A stretch of 11,871 bases of DNA from Thermodesulfatator sp. GTDB lineage: Bacteria; Desulfobacterota; Thermodesulfobacteria; Thermodesulfobacteriales; Thermodesulfobacteriaceae. Location: the NCBI GenBank assembly GCA_026993045.1, contig JALWWR010000193.1, positions 1-11,871 on the forward strand, given 5' to 3'. This document shows positions 1 to 6,540 of this stretch, in pieces; positions within the stretch are counted from its first letter, which is position 1; each line of letters starts with the position of its first letter. Under the pieces are notes generated by a model. The model had not been told where the DNA came from and made no database searches. It worked only from the letters and a program-made list of their open reading frames with translations. The position numbers were made by a program, and so were the translations under genes.

Positions 1-1
1 C

Positions 2-160
2 TTCGTGAACATTCATCGCTACGGTAACACCTCCGCGGCCAGCATCCCCATCGCCTTAGACGAGGCCCTGGAGGAGGGCCGAATCTCTCCCGGAGATCTG
101 ATCCTCATGGTCTCCTTCGGCGGAGGATTCACCTGGGGGGCGGTCCTTATGAGATGGTAA
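2..160 (+). CDS. fabH: 3-oxoacyl-ACP synthase III (FabH), C-terminal 52 residues, cut by window edge
   Basis: FabH condenses acetyl-CoA with malonyl-ACP to start type II fatty acid synthesis in the cytoplasm. Only the C-terminus is present: an open frame from the window edge to TAA at 158-160. It carries the family signature [10 protein letters not shown], whose Asn (residue 9 of the fragment) is the catalytic Asn of the Cys-His-Asn triad. This is followed by the closing [14 protein letters not shown] segment typical of FabH. The catalytic Cys and His lie outside the window. Its last 14 bases overlap the end of the convergent pseudouridine synthase gene, and no terminator is visible between them. 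The motifs make the assignment secure even though only about one sixth of the protein is seen. Confidence 0.93.
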   Translation, partial: FVNIHRYGNTSAASIPIALDEALEEGRISPGDLILMVSFGGGFTWGAVLMRW

Positions 161-863
161 GAGAAGCCTCAAGCTCCCGGACTTCCTCTTCCTCAAGTTT
201 ACGAAAACCGCCGGGAGAAAGCTCACCCAGCTCAAGGGGGCCGAAACGCAGACGCTTGAGACGCGCAACCCGAAAGCCCAGGCGCGAGAACATGCGCTTT
301 ACCTGGTGATGACGCCCTTCATAGAGGGTAACTTCAAGCACGGTGAACCCCTCTTTTCTCTCAAGGATCCGGGCCCGGGCCGGAAAAGTGGGACGGCCTC
401 TTAAGGGAAAGCTCTCCTCAAGGCGCGAAAGCTCCTCCTCTGGAAACTCCCCTTCCACTTCCACCTCATAGACCCGGGGGACGCGATACTTGGGATGGAG
501 GAGACGGTGGGCTAGTTCTCCGTCGTCGGTCACCAGCAGCAGCCCTTCGGCGTCGCGATCCAGGCGCCCCACCGGAAAAAGGCGCTCGCTTCGGGGAAGG
601 TCCCGAAAAAACTCTATCACTGTGGGAAGTTCGTCTTGGGTGGAGGTCACATACCCCGGGGGCTTATAAAAGAGGAAGTAACGTTTTTCGGACGGAGGTT
701 CCACGAGCTTTCTGTCTACCTCTACCCGTTCCCCGGGCTTAACCCGGTAGGCTGGATCCCGCACCGGGCGGCCCTCGACCCACACCCGGCCTTTCAAGAT
801 CATCTTTTTGGTTTCCTTCCGGGTCCCAAATCCGGCCTCGGAAAGAAAACGGTCAAGCCGCAT
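147..863 (-). CDS. RsuA/RluB-family rRNA pseudouridine synthase
   Basis: This enzyme isomerises a specific uridine of ribosomal RNA to pseudouridine. Residues 1-47 form an S4 RNA-binding domain (start [16 protein letters not shown]). Residues 60-230 form the PseudoU_synth_2 catalytic domain, with the catalytic Asp102 in [17 protein letters not shown] and the later segment [13 protein letters not shown]. The length of 238 residues is normal for the RsuA/RluB/RluE/RluF group. I cannot tell whether the target is 16S (RsuA-like) or 23S (RluB-like), so no symbol is given. The start is uncertain: GTG (864-866) is immediately followed by ATG (861-863). I chose the ATG, and the purine-rich GGGATCTGGGGG just upstream could serve either. 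The gene lies 24 bases after the ParB-like gene and is probably the last gene of that operon. Confidence 0.9.
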   Translation of the reverse strand: MRLDRFLSEAGFGTRKETKKMILKGRVWVEGRPVRDPAYRVKPGERVEVDRKLVEPPSEKRYFLFYKPPGYVTSTQDELPTVIEFFRDLPRSERLFPVGRLDRDAEGLLLVTDDGELAHRLLHPKYRVPRVYEVEVEGEFPEEELSRLEESFPLRGRPTFPARARILERKEGFTVLEVTLYEGRHHQVKRMFSRLGFRVARLKRLRFGPLELGELSPGGFRKLEEEEVRELEASLTIS

Positions 864-887
864 CACCCCCAGATCCCAGCCGCAAGT

Positions 888-1670
888 TCATTCCAGGCCA
901 CCAAAATCCTCTGGGCCGAGGGCCTTCACCGCCTTTCTCACCCGGGAAAGGGCCTCATAGAACTCTTCTTCAATGGTGCGCACCCGCACCCCGTAAGCCC
1001 GCTGCACTCCTTTGCGCACAATCTCAGCCTTCAAGAGGGCGTTGGTCCAGCCCAGCTCCGCATACTTGGCATTAACAGCCTGATTAAGATCTATAAGGGC
1101 CTGGGCCCGTCGGCGGCGTTCTTCGGCCGCCTCGGATAGAGGCTCTTCCAAGAAGCGATCGATCTTGGCCAGCAGGCTTTCGTAAAAACTGGCCGGGAAC
1201 CGGGGTTCAAACTCCTCTAAGGCAAAACCAAAGGTTAGGTACTGGGGTTCTTTGAAATAGGTAAAAAGATCCGCCTCCAGAAGGCTCGGATCCTCGGCTA
1301 GGAATTCCTGAAATAAACGATAGGCCTGTTTAGACTTCTCTTTTACGTTAGGAGGTTTTTCAGTGTTAAATTCTAAGATGTGCCGATATAAAGTTTCAGG
1401 TGCAATAATGGCCAGCACCTCCCGGGCCCCCAAGTCTCTCAAGGCCTCCAAGCGATGACGGCCATCCACTACGTAATACCTTCCCCCATAGGGGCATACC
1501 ACAATGGGGGTAATAAACCCCAGTTTCTCGATGGCTAGCTCGAGGTGTTTTTTAAGCCCCTCGGAGAGATCTCTTTGAAAAGGGGGGACCTCCACCTCTT
1601 GCAATTCGAAGACCGCCAACTTTAGCGGGACTTTTTTAATAGGATCTTCAAATTGGGCCAGCTCTCGCAT
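888..1670 (-). CDS. ParB/sulfiredoxin-fold domain protein
   Basis: This is a 260-residue protein with an N-terminal ParB-N/Srx-like fold. Residues about 20-95 hold VPPFQRD, then LGFITPIVVCPYGGRYYVVDGRHRLEAL. That is the usual 'QR..., polar helix, PIVV, DGRHRLEA' order of the family, with DGRHR where chromosomal ParB has GERRYRA. The remaining roughly 165 residues are helical and charged. I recognise no helix-turn-helix or ParB dimerisation domain, so it is unlikely to be the chromosome-partition ParB, and no parA lies nearby. The ParB/Srx fold can bind or hydrolyse nucleotides, but the activity here is unknown. I chose the ATG at 1668-1670 because GAGG lies 6 bases upstream. A TTG at 1680-1682 would add four residues and overlap the upstream gene. 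That gene's TGA ends one base before this ATG, so the two are translationally coupled. Confidence 0.75.
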   Translation of the reverse strand: MRELAQFEDPIKKVPLKLAVFELQEVEVPPFQRDLSEGLKKHLELAIEKLGFITPIVVCPYGGRYYVVDGRHRLEALRDLGAREVLAIIAPETLYRHILEFNTEKPPNVKEKSKQAYRLFQEFLAEDPSLLEADLFTYFKEPQYLTFGFALEEFEPRFPASFYESLLAKIDRFLEEPLSEAAEERRRRAQALIDLNQAVNAKYAELGWTNALLKAEIVRKGVQRAYGVRVRTIEEEFYEALSRVRKAVKALGPEDFGGLE

Positions 1671-1671
1671 C

Positions 1672-1893
1672 TCAAACCTCAATATCGATTATTAAACCCC
1701 GAGCCCATTTTTCAGGCTCTCCGTAATAGCGGTAATAAAATACTTGCTTTTGGCCTTGTAAGATTAGCTCCAGAGGCCTATGGGGGAGAGAGCTTGTCTC
1801 CCGGCTCCTCCCTTTGAAAGGGATAAACATTTTGGTATTTAAGTAAAGAGGGGAGGTTAAGGCCCAATTTAGGACTTGCAGGAAGCTACTCAT
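1672..1893 (-). CDS. small uncharacterised protein upstream of the ParB-like gene
   Basis: The product is at most 73 residues and I do not recognise it. Its C-terminal half looks like a folded soluble segment: HRPLELILQGQ, then VFYYRYYGEPEKW, then the hydrophobic GLIIDIEV end, with many aromatics. The N-terminal 20 residues are less convincing, and the ATG at 1893 has no Shine-Dalgarno match. A later Met at codon 22 (1828-1830) also lacks one. The best support for the gene is its end: the TGA lies one base before the ATG of the ParB-like gene, and that gene's GAGG ribosome site falls in the last codons here. A sigma-70-like promoter can be drawn just upstream. It may work with the ParB-fold protein, but this is inference from position only. 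Confidence 0.5.
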   Translation of the reverse strand: MSSFLQVLNWALTSPLYLNTKMFIPFKGRSRETSSLPHRPLELILQGQKQVFYYRYYGEPEKWARGLIIDIEV

Positions 1894-1900
1894 AAGGTGT

Positions 1901-1927
1901 TAAAGTTTTTAAGATTTTTACCGATAT
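1901..1927 (+). promoter_or_regulatory. sigma-28 (FliA) promoter for the flgM operon
   Basis: TAAAGTTT at 1901-1908, then exactly 11 bases, then ACCGATAT at 1920-1927. The flagellar sigma-28 consensus is TAAAGTTT-N11-GCCGATAA, so the -35 is perfect, the spacing is ideal and the -10 matches at 6 of 8 positions. It lies 42 bases upstream of the first plus-strand ATG (1970) and points at flgM, whose product inhibits sigma-28. Autoregulation of flgM by sigma-28 is well known in other bacteria. Confidence 0.85.
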
Positions 1928-1954
1928 TAAATAACGGAAGAATTGTAAAAACAA
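1926..1954 (-). promoter_or_regulatory. candidate sigma-70-type promoter for the ParB-like operon
   Basis: On the minus strand TTGTTT (1954-1949), a 17-base spacer and TTTAAT (1931-1926) resemble a housekeeping promoter, with 5 of 6 matches in the -10. Transcription would begin near 1919, about 25 bases before the ATG at 1893. The -10 overlaps the end of the opposing sigma-28 -10, so the two polymerases could compete. The region is AT-rich, so chance matches are likely. Confidence 0.35.
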
Positions 1955-1969
1955 GATGGTGAAAAGGCT

Positions 1970-2147
1970 ATGACGGTCCGCCTATTGAGTTTAAGTGAAG
2001 CTATTCGAAATTACCTTCAAAAAGGGGCTAAATCTCCTTTGCGGGAGGGCCGAAGGGAGGCTTCGGCGGACCGGGTGGAGATCTCCCCCAGAGGCCCGGC
2101 AGAAGGCCCTTGAGACCTTGAAAAATCAGGAAAAACAAGGAGGCTAA
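1970..2147 (+). pseudogene. small flagellar-regulon protein with DRVEIS motif, apparent one-base frameshift
   Basis: From ATG 1970 the frame reads 47 codons to TGA at 2111-2113. It starts MTVRLLSLSEAIRNYLQ and reaches ADRVEISPRG before losing sense. Removing one C from the C5 run at 2085-2089 gives DRVEISPEARQKALETLK and continues to TAA at 2145-2147, for 58 residues. That stop lies 3 bases before the flgM ATG, and the flgM ribosome site AAGGAGG sits inside the last codons, which is normal operon spacing. The restored DRVEISPEAR is the motif seen in FlgM N-termini and in small proteins encoded beside flgM in other bacteria. I therefore read it as a real gene with an inserted C, either a sequencing error or a mutation. 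The alternative is a genuine 47-residue protein. It is the first gene after the sigma-28 promoter. Its function is unknown. Confidence 0.6.
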
Positions 2148-2150
2148 GCC

Positions 2151-2456
2151 ATGAAGATAAAAGATGTTATGCCCTATCTGAGAACTCCGGCCTCGGAAAG
2201 CCAAAAAGCTCGCGAGGCGGAAAGGCCGGTCCGAGAGAGGGAGGCTGAAGAAAGGGTTGCCCCGGCGGAAGATCGGGTAGAATTGCGCGGCACCCGCTTG
2301 GTGGAACGGGCCCGGGCCCTGCTCCGCGAAGCACCGGAAGTGCGGGAAGAACGGGTGGAAGCCCTCCGAAAAGAGATTGAAGCCGGCACCTACCAGGTCC
2401 CTGCCGAAGAAGTGGCCCAGGCCATGCTCTCGGATCTACTAAAAGACATCTATTAA
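2151..2456 (+). CDS. flgM: anti-sigma-28 factor FlgM
   Basis: FlgM binds the flagellar sigma factor FliA and holds it inactive until the hook-basal body is complete and FlgM is exported. The 101-residue protein has the family layout: a polar, probably disordered N-terminal half rich in Glu and Arg, a DRVEL motif at 41-45, and the C-terminal sigma-binding helices. The diagnostic stretch is PEVREERVEALRKEIEAGTY (62-81), followed by PAEEVAQAMLSDLL. The length matches the family. An excellent AAGGAGG ribosome site lies 7 bases before the ATG. The gene follows the small DRVEIS protein by 3 bases and shares its sigma-28 promoter, so FlgM is probably made under control of the sigma factor it inhibits. 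No other flagellar genes are in the window. Confidence 0.9.
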   Translation: MKIKDVMPYLRTPASESQKAREAERPVREREAEERVAPAEDRVELRGTRLVERARALLREAPEVREERVEALRKEIEAGTYQVPAEEVAQAMLSDLLKDIY

Positions 2457-2626
2457 AGCGCCCTTTTTGTTTAGACTGGGCTAAGTTTTCCCCAGAGGAA
2501 GGAGTCAATATTTTTGATATCTAGGGTTAAATAAGTCCAATTTAAAAGGCCAAGGCTTCCTTCCCCTCTTGTCTAAGTATAAATTCCTTCCGTGGAAAGG
2601 CTCACCTTGCCCCTTCTACAGAAAAT
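2457..2626. other. convergent intergenic gap between flgM and the carboxyltransferase gene
   Basis: This is 170 bases between two gene ends pointing at each other. I see no open frame of interest. Small inverted repeats exist (CTGGG...CCCAG at about 2476-2495, and AAAG/CTTT just after the flgM stop), but neither is strong or followed by a clear T-run. I call no terminator, although the location calls for one. Confidence 0.4.
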
Positions 2627-4696
2627 TTAATCCTTGACCTCTTCTCCCAGATTGGGGGCCACTTCTTTGGGAGAAACCTCTTCCACCGGTTTTACTACGA
2701 AAAGGAGTTGCCCTTCCACCACGCTTTCGTTTACCTTCACACAAATCTCTTCGATCACGCAGTCGAAGGGGGCGTAAACCGGAGTCTCCATCTTCATTGC
2801 CTCGAGATTGGCGATCTCCTCCCCTTTATGATAGATGTCGCCCACCTTGAGCTCCCCGCGTTTGGGATTGCCTAAGCGCCAGACGTTACCTTTAATGGGG
2901 GAGCCAATCTCGTTGGCCCCCTTGGCCATGCGCACCTCTTTTTTCTTCACCCGGGGGGTTTTTACTTCAAAGACCCGGGTCTTGTTGTTGACCTTCACCA
3001 CCACATGCATGACTCCATCGTGCTCGGCGCCCACGGATACCAGCTCGATGGTATAAGGTTTGCCCTGGAAATAAAATTCCACTTTATCGCCCGGTTTCTT
3101 AAGGCCATAACGAAAGACCGGGGATGGCAGCATATAAGAGGCCTCTCCATATTTTTCAAAGAAATCGAAAAATTCTAAGGCGTCCTTGGGATGCATCAAA
3201 TAGATAATGAACTCTTCTTCGGAGGGATCGCGCCCCAGCTTAGTCTTCAGTTCCTGGTAGGCCTGTTCTAAGTCTAGCTCCGGCACCGTCTCAAGGGGAC
3301 TGGCCTCGGTGCGTTCGGCCATCTTGGCCTCCCACTCTTCCCCAAAAGCGCTGCGATACACCCATTCATCCGGCCAACCCGCAGGAAGTTTCCCGTATTT
3401 TCCTAAAATCAGGTTCTTGAAATCCCCCGGAGCGGTCTTAAAAAGCTCTAAAAGTTCTTCCTGTTCCTCCTCGGTCATAGCCGTAAAGTCACACCCTTTC
3501 TCTTCCACAAAGCGCCGTAGCAGGTCCAAGATATGGCGCACCCCAGCTTCTCCGTGTTCTTTAGCGTAGCGATTTACAATTCCCGAACAAGTTACCCAAG
3601 TGATTTGAGAACCAGGAGTAACGTCAAAATATCTTACGATACGATTGTAGTAAGACATAAGCTCTAAAATATAGGGCATAAGGTGGAGAAAACCGTTCTT
3701 TTCGGCTTGTTCAAAGGAAGAAGGAAAGGCCCCTCCGGGCATTCGATGTTTCACCACCATGTAGTCGAAGCCCTTAAAAGGAGATTCCGCCCAGTCGTAA
3801 TAATTGATCCATTCCCGCACCTTCTGGACCGCAAGTTCCGCCAGCCGAGGGTTGAGATTCACCTTAAAACCGGCCTCGGTTAGATAGGCATAGGCAGTAA
3901 GGAGGGGGGGTTGTCCGTAAAAGCGACAGAGAGAATCTTCTTCGAGATCGATGATTTTGACCCCGGCCTCCACCGCGGCCTTGTAAGCTGGAAGAGCTAG
4001 TCCGTCAGTGGCGTGTCGGTGATAATGGATCACTAGGTCGGGGTATTTGTCTTTTATGGCTGAAACCAGACTCCGGATGCGCTCCGGACTGCCCACTCCG
4101 GCCATATCCTTGATGCAGAGGATGATCTCGTCCGTACCCCCACATAGGGCCACAATATCGTCTACCACTTCCAAATAATAGGTGTTATCCGCCCAGTCTG
4201 CGTCGGTAAAAGAGATGGCTGGCTCAAAGAGTTTGCCCCGTTTCATCACCACCTCGGCCACGGTGCGCATGTTTCGGATATCATTTAAGAAGGAAAAGCA
4301 GCGCCAAAGATCGATGTCCACCTTAGAGACCACGTATTCGATTACGTTTTTGGGGTAAGGACGATAACCCCAGAGGTTAGTCTCCCGAATAAGGGTTTGA
4401 AGCATAACGTTGGGCATAAGGCGGCGGTAAGTCCGAAGCTCCTCAAAGGGACTCTCCCGACGGTTCATAATTCCCACATGCCAGCGAGCCCCGCCGTGAC
4501 ATTCCACGCTAAAGAGCCCGATCTCGTTATAGATGGGGCAGAGGGTCTTGAGATCAATTAGGCGGTGCCGGTTTTTGTAATCTGACTGACCGGCATCGCG
4601 AAAAGAAGTGGAGGTGAAAAAGACCCGATCGGTCTCCCGGAGAATCTTAATGATTTCCCGCGGCTCAGTTCCGGGTTTTATGCGAATAAGATCCAT
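2627..4696 (-). CDS. pycB: biotin-dependent carboxyltransferase subunit, pyruvate carboxylase B type, with C-terminal biotin domain
   Basis: This subunit moves a carboxyl group from carboxybiotin to an acceptor, most likely pyruvate to give oxaloacetate. Residues 20-310 are the HMGL-like barrel. Key residues inferred by alignment from memory are Asp34 and Gln37 (RDAGQS), Arg104 (LIRETN), Lys196 (CIKDMAG, the carbamylated Lys), metal ligands His226 and His228 (HYHRHATDG) and Thr360 (VTPGSQ). Residues 320-560 form the conserved carboxylase domain, ending MLPSPVFRYGL. Residues about 605-673 are a biotinyl domain with EAMKMETP (Lys635). Several flanking motifs differ from standard enzymes (ECHGGARWHVG, FSFLNDIRN, HRHATDG), so 2-oxoglutarate carboxylase, oxaloacetate decarboxylase alpha or another acceptor is possible. 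GAGGAGG lies 5 bases before the ATG, and TATAAA (4723-4718) could be a -10. Its partner is encoded 346 bases upstream on the same strand. Confidence 0.85.
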   Translation of the reverse strand: MDLIRIKPGTEPREIIKILRETDRVFFTSTSFRDAGQSDYKNRHRLIDLKTLCPIYNEIGLFSVECHGGARWHVGIMNRRESPFEELRTYRRLMPNVMLQTLIRETNLWGYRPYPKNVIEYVVSKVDIDLWRCFSFLNDIRNMRTVAEVVMKRGKLFEPAISFTDADWADNTYYLEVVDDIVALCGGTDEIILCIKDMAGVGSPERIRSLVSAIKDKYPDLVIHYHRHATDGLALPAYKAAVEAGVKIIDLEEDSLCRFYGQPPLLTAYAYLTEAGFKVNLNPRLAELAVQKVREWINYYDWAESPFKGFDYMVVKHRMPGGAFPSSFEQAEKNGFLHLMPYILELMSYYNRIVRYFDVTPGSQITWVTCSGIVNRYAKEHGEAGVRHILDLLRRFVEEKGCDFTAMTEEEQEELLELFKTAPGDFKNLILGKYGKLPAGWPDEWVYRSAFGEEWEAKMAERTEASPLETVPELDLEQAYQELKTKLGRDPSEEEFIIYLMHPKDALEFFDFFEKYGEASYMLPSPVFRYGLKKPGDKVEFYFQGKPYTIELVSVGAEHDGVMHVVVKVNNKTRVFEVKTPRVKKKEVRMAKGANEIGSPIKGNVWRLGNPKRGELKVGDIYHKGEEIANLEAMKMETPVYAPFDCVIEEICVKVNESVVEGQLLFVVKPVEEVSPKEVAPNLGEEVKD

Positions 4697-4710
4697 AAAG
4701 GCCTCCTCGC

Positions 4711-4739
4711 TTGAGGTTTTATATTTGAAATGCTAGTTT
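4711..4739 (+). promoter_or_regulatory. candidate promoter for the small membrane-protein pair, possibly leaderless
   Basis: TTGAGG (4711-4716), a 17-base spacer and TAGTTT (4734-4739) with an extended TGC before the -10. The -10 is weak (3 of 6). A start 7 bases downstream falls at the A of the ATG at 4746, which has no ribosome site and directly follows an in-frame TGA. A leaderless mRNA would explain both points. This is speculative. Confidence 0.25.
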
Positions 4740-4745
4740 TGAAAC

Positions 4746-4934
4746 ATGTGGGAAAGAATCGGTGATTATCTTTTAAAAGTAAGCCTTGTTCTCCTGGGCA
4801 CACTGGTAATTCCACCCTTGCTTCGTTCTGGAACACCTTTTGGAATAAATGTTTTAGGATTTTCAGCTTATGTGATATGCGTACTTCTCGGCTTTTGGAC
4901 ATTAAAAAAGGGTCTGGAGGAAGACCATGGATAG
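4746..4934 (+). CDS. small membrane protein with two predicted transmembrane segments
   Basis: This 62-residue protein is of unknown function. Two hydrophobic stretches are clear: residues about 8-27 (LLKVSLVLLGTLVIPPLL) and 33-52 (GINVLGFSAYVICVLLGF). A short loop joins them, and a charged tail follows (TLKKGLEEDHG). Prolines at the end of the first helix and the loop RSGTPFG suggest a hairpin. There is no Shine-Dalgarno site at the ATG, and the preceding in-frame codon but one is a stop. The gene lies antiparallel in the gap between the two carboxylase subunit genes. Its last 8 bases overlap the next ATG, and the ribosome site of the next gene (GGAGG) lies in its 3' end, so the two look like one unit. 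I do not recognise a family. Confidence 0.6.
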   Translation: MWERIGDYLLKVSLVLLGTLVIPPLLRSGTPFGINVLGFSAYVICVLLGFWTLKKGLEEDHG

Positions 4935-5040
4935 TCTTATTATCGTTTATATCGCAGCCCTGGTGGGAGCGGCCATCGCCCTTTACTTCGGTTGGAAATA
5001 CGACCGGGAAAAGAAAAAGACCGCTCCACGCCATGATTAA
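4927..5040 (+). CDS. 37-residue single-pass membrane protein
   Basis: ATG 4927 to TAA 5040 encodes MDSLIIVYIAALVG, then AAIALYFGWKYDREKKK and a short basic-polar tail. Residues 4-23 form one transmembrane helix, and the positive cluster after it implies the C-terminus stays in the cytoplasm. GGAGG lies 6 bases upstream of the ATG, the best ribosome site on the plus strand here. The gene overlaps the preceding small membrane gene by 8 bases, so translation is probably coupled. It ends 2 bases short of the convergent biotin carboxylase gene. The shape is like small accessory subunits of membrane complexes, but no family is recognised and no complex is encoded nearby. Confidence 0.6.
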   Translation: MDSLIIVYIAALVGAAIALYFGWKYDREKKKTAPRHD

Positions 5041-5042
5041 CC

Positions 5043-6500
5043 TTACATCCATTTCTGAGGTCCTAGGGCCGAAATCTCGGCCACGTAACGGGCGATCTTT
5101 AGGACTTCTTCATCGGGATCCTTTTCCTTGAAAGCGGAGATGAGCTCCTCCAAGTGGTCTTCGATGAAGCGGGTGGAAAACTCTCCCGCCCGGAAGGCCG
5201 GGTGCCGGATAATGCTTATGAGAAGAGGAGTGATGGTCTTCACTCCTTCTACCCGCAGGCCTCGGGAAAGGGCCCGGTCCATAACCCGGATGGCCTGATC
5301 TCGGTCTGCCCCGGCACTCATGATAAGCATGAACATAGAGTCATAGTAGGGGGGAATCTCCGCCCCCTCGTAAACTCCGGTAGAGATGCGAATGTTCGGG
5401 CCATCAGGGATCTGGAGCCGGGTAATAGTCCCAAAAGAGGGGGCAAAGGTTCGAGGATCTTCGGCGGTAAGCCGGCACTCGATGGCCCAGCGGTTACTCT
5501 GAATATCCTTCTGGTGGAGGGGTAGCGGCCGGCCTTCAGCGATCTGGATCATAAGATCTACGATATCCAGACCGGTGGCTAACTCGGTTACCCCGTGTTC
5601 TACCTGTAAACGGGTGTTCACCTCCAGGAAGTAAAATTTGCGGGTAGCCGCATCCAGTAGAAATTCCACCGTGCCCGCCGAATCGTATCCGATCTCCCGC
5701 ATGAGGCGTACCGCGGTAAAACAGATTTCTTGCCTTAGATCCTCATCTAAAGAAGGAGCCGGGGTCTCTTCAATGATCTTCTGGTTGCGGCGCTGAATAG
5801 TACATTCCCTTTCAAAGAGGTGTACTACGTGCCCGTGTTGGTCTCCCACGATCTGGACTTCAATATGACGGCCTCGCTCGATATATTGTTCCGCAATCAG
5901 ACTGGAATCGCCAAAGGCCTTGTAAGCCTCGGATTGGGCATGGGCAAACTTGGACTCTAATTCTTCTTCTTTTTCCACCTTGACCATGCCCTTTCCCCCT
6001 CCGCCCAGCGCGGCCTTTAACATGATAGGAAAATCTACCCGCTCCCGACGCATCCAATCTCGGACTTCTTCGGGGCTTTGGGGATCTTCAATTCCAGGGA
6101 TGGTGGGGACATTGGCCTTTTTGGCAATCTCTTTGGCAGCTTTTTTATCCCCCATAAGGGCAATGATTTCCGGGTTAGGACCGATCCAAATCAGCCCCGC
6201 TTCTTGTACCTTGCGAGCAAACTCAGCGTTTTCAGCTAAAAACCCCCACCCCGGATGCACAGCGTCGGCTCCGGTCTGAAGGGCCGCCTCTATGATCCGA
6301 TCCATGTTCAGATAAGATTTAAGGGGCGGGCCTTCTCCTATATGCAAGGCCTCATCGGCCATAAACACATGGAGGCTTAAACGGTCCGGAGTGCTATAGA
6401 CCGCCACGGTGGGGATCTTGAGATCCCGGCAGGTTTGCATCACCCGCACCGCTGGCACACCACGGTTGGCTACCAAAATCTTTTTTATTTTTTGAGCCAT
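5043..6500 (-). CDS. pycA: biotin carboxylase subunit, pyruvate carboxylase A / AccC type
   Basis: This subunit uses ATP and bicarbonate to carboxylate the biotin carried by its partner. The 485 residues follow the AccC/PycA layout. The N-terminal domain begins KKILVANRGVPAVRV. The ATP-grasp domain has ALGGGGKGM (164-172) and RECTIQRRNQK (231-241). The catalytic strand EVNTRLQVEH lies at 293-302 (Arg297), and the C-terminal domain has ECRLTAEDP and PPYYDSMF. Some positions differ from the common form, for example VNTRLQVEHGV for MNTRIQVEHPV. The frame is open up to 6536, but I chose the ATG at 6498-6500 because GGAGGAG lies 6 bases upstream and MAQKIKKILVANRG is the usual family start. A separate biotin carrier or AccA/AccD is absent from the window, so pairing with the downstream biotinylated carboxyltransferase is the simplest reading. 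Confidence 0.88.
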   Translation of the reverse strand: MAQKIKKILVANRGVPAVRVMQTCRDLKIPTVAVYSTPDRLSLHVFMADEALHIGEGPPLKSYLNMDRIIEAALQTGADAVHPGWGFLAENAEFARKVQEAGLIWIGPNPEIIALMGDKKAAKEIAKKANVPTIPGIEDPQSPEEVRDWMRRERVDFPIMLKAALGGGGKGMVKVEKEEELESKFAHAQSEAYKAFGDSSLIAEQYIERGRHIEVQIVGDQHGHVVHLFERECTIQRRNQKIIEETPAPSLDEDLRQEICFTAVRLMREIGYDSAGTVEFLLDAATRKFYFLEVNTRLQVEHGVTELATGLDIVDLMIQIAEGRPLPLHQKDIQSNRWAIECRLTAEDPRTFAPSFGTITRLQIPDGPNIRISTGVYEGAEIPPYYDSMFMLIMSAGADRDQAIRVMDRALSRGLRVEGVKTITPLLISIIRHPAFRAGEFSTRFIEDHLEELISAFKEKDPDEEVLKIARYVAEISALGPQKWM

Positions 6501-6540
6501 GGAAAACTCCTCCGGGGATTTGGGCCTCATTACCATGTTT

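Noticed and set aside
636..1139. 167-residue plus-strand frame
   Set aside because: It lies antisense to the pseudouridine synthase and ParB-like genes, both of which have clear motifs. Its own translation has no recognisable domain.
888..1670. Chromosome-partition ParB
   Set aside because: There is no parA neighbour, no visible helix-turn-helix, and DGRHR stands in place of the GERR(Y/W)RA motif.
2457..2626. Rho-independent terminator between flgM and the carboxyltransferase gene
   Set aside because: Only weak short stems without a following T-run are present on either strand.
4678..5052. 124-residue minus-strand frame filling the gap between the two carboxylase genes
   Set aside because: Its sequence looks unfolded with scattered Cys, it overlaps the starts and ends of both neighbours, and it has no domain. 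The two plus-strand membrane frames have transmembrane segments, a Shine-Dalgarno site and a coupled overlap.
5154..5525. 123-residue plus-strand frame
   Set aside because: It is antisense to the biotin carboxylase coding region and has no motif.
6501..6536. Upstream start for the biotin carboxylase subunit, adding 12 residues
   Set aside because: The ATG at 6498-6500 has an ideal GGAGGAG site, and the extension does not resemble family N-termini.
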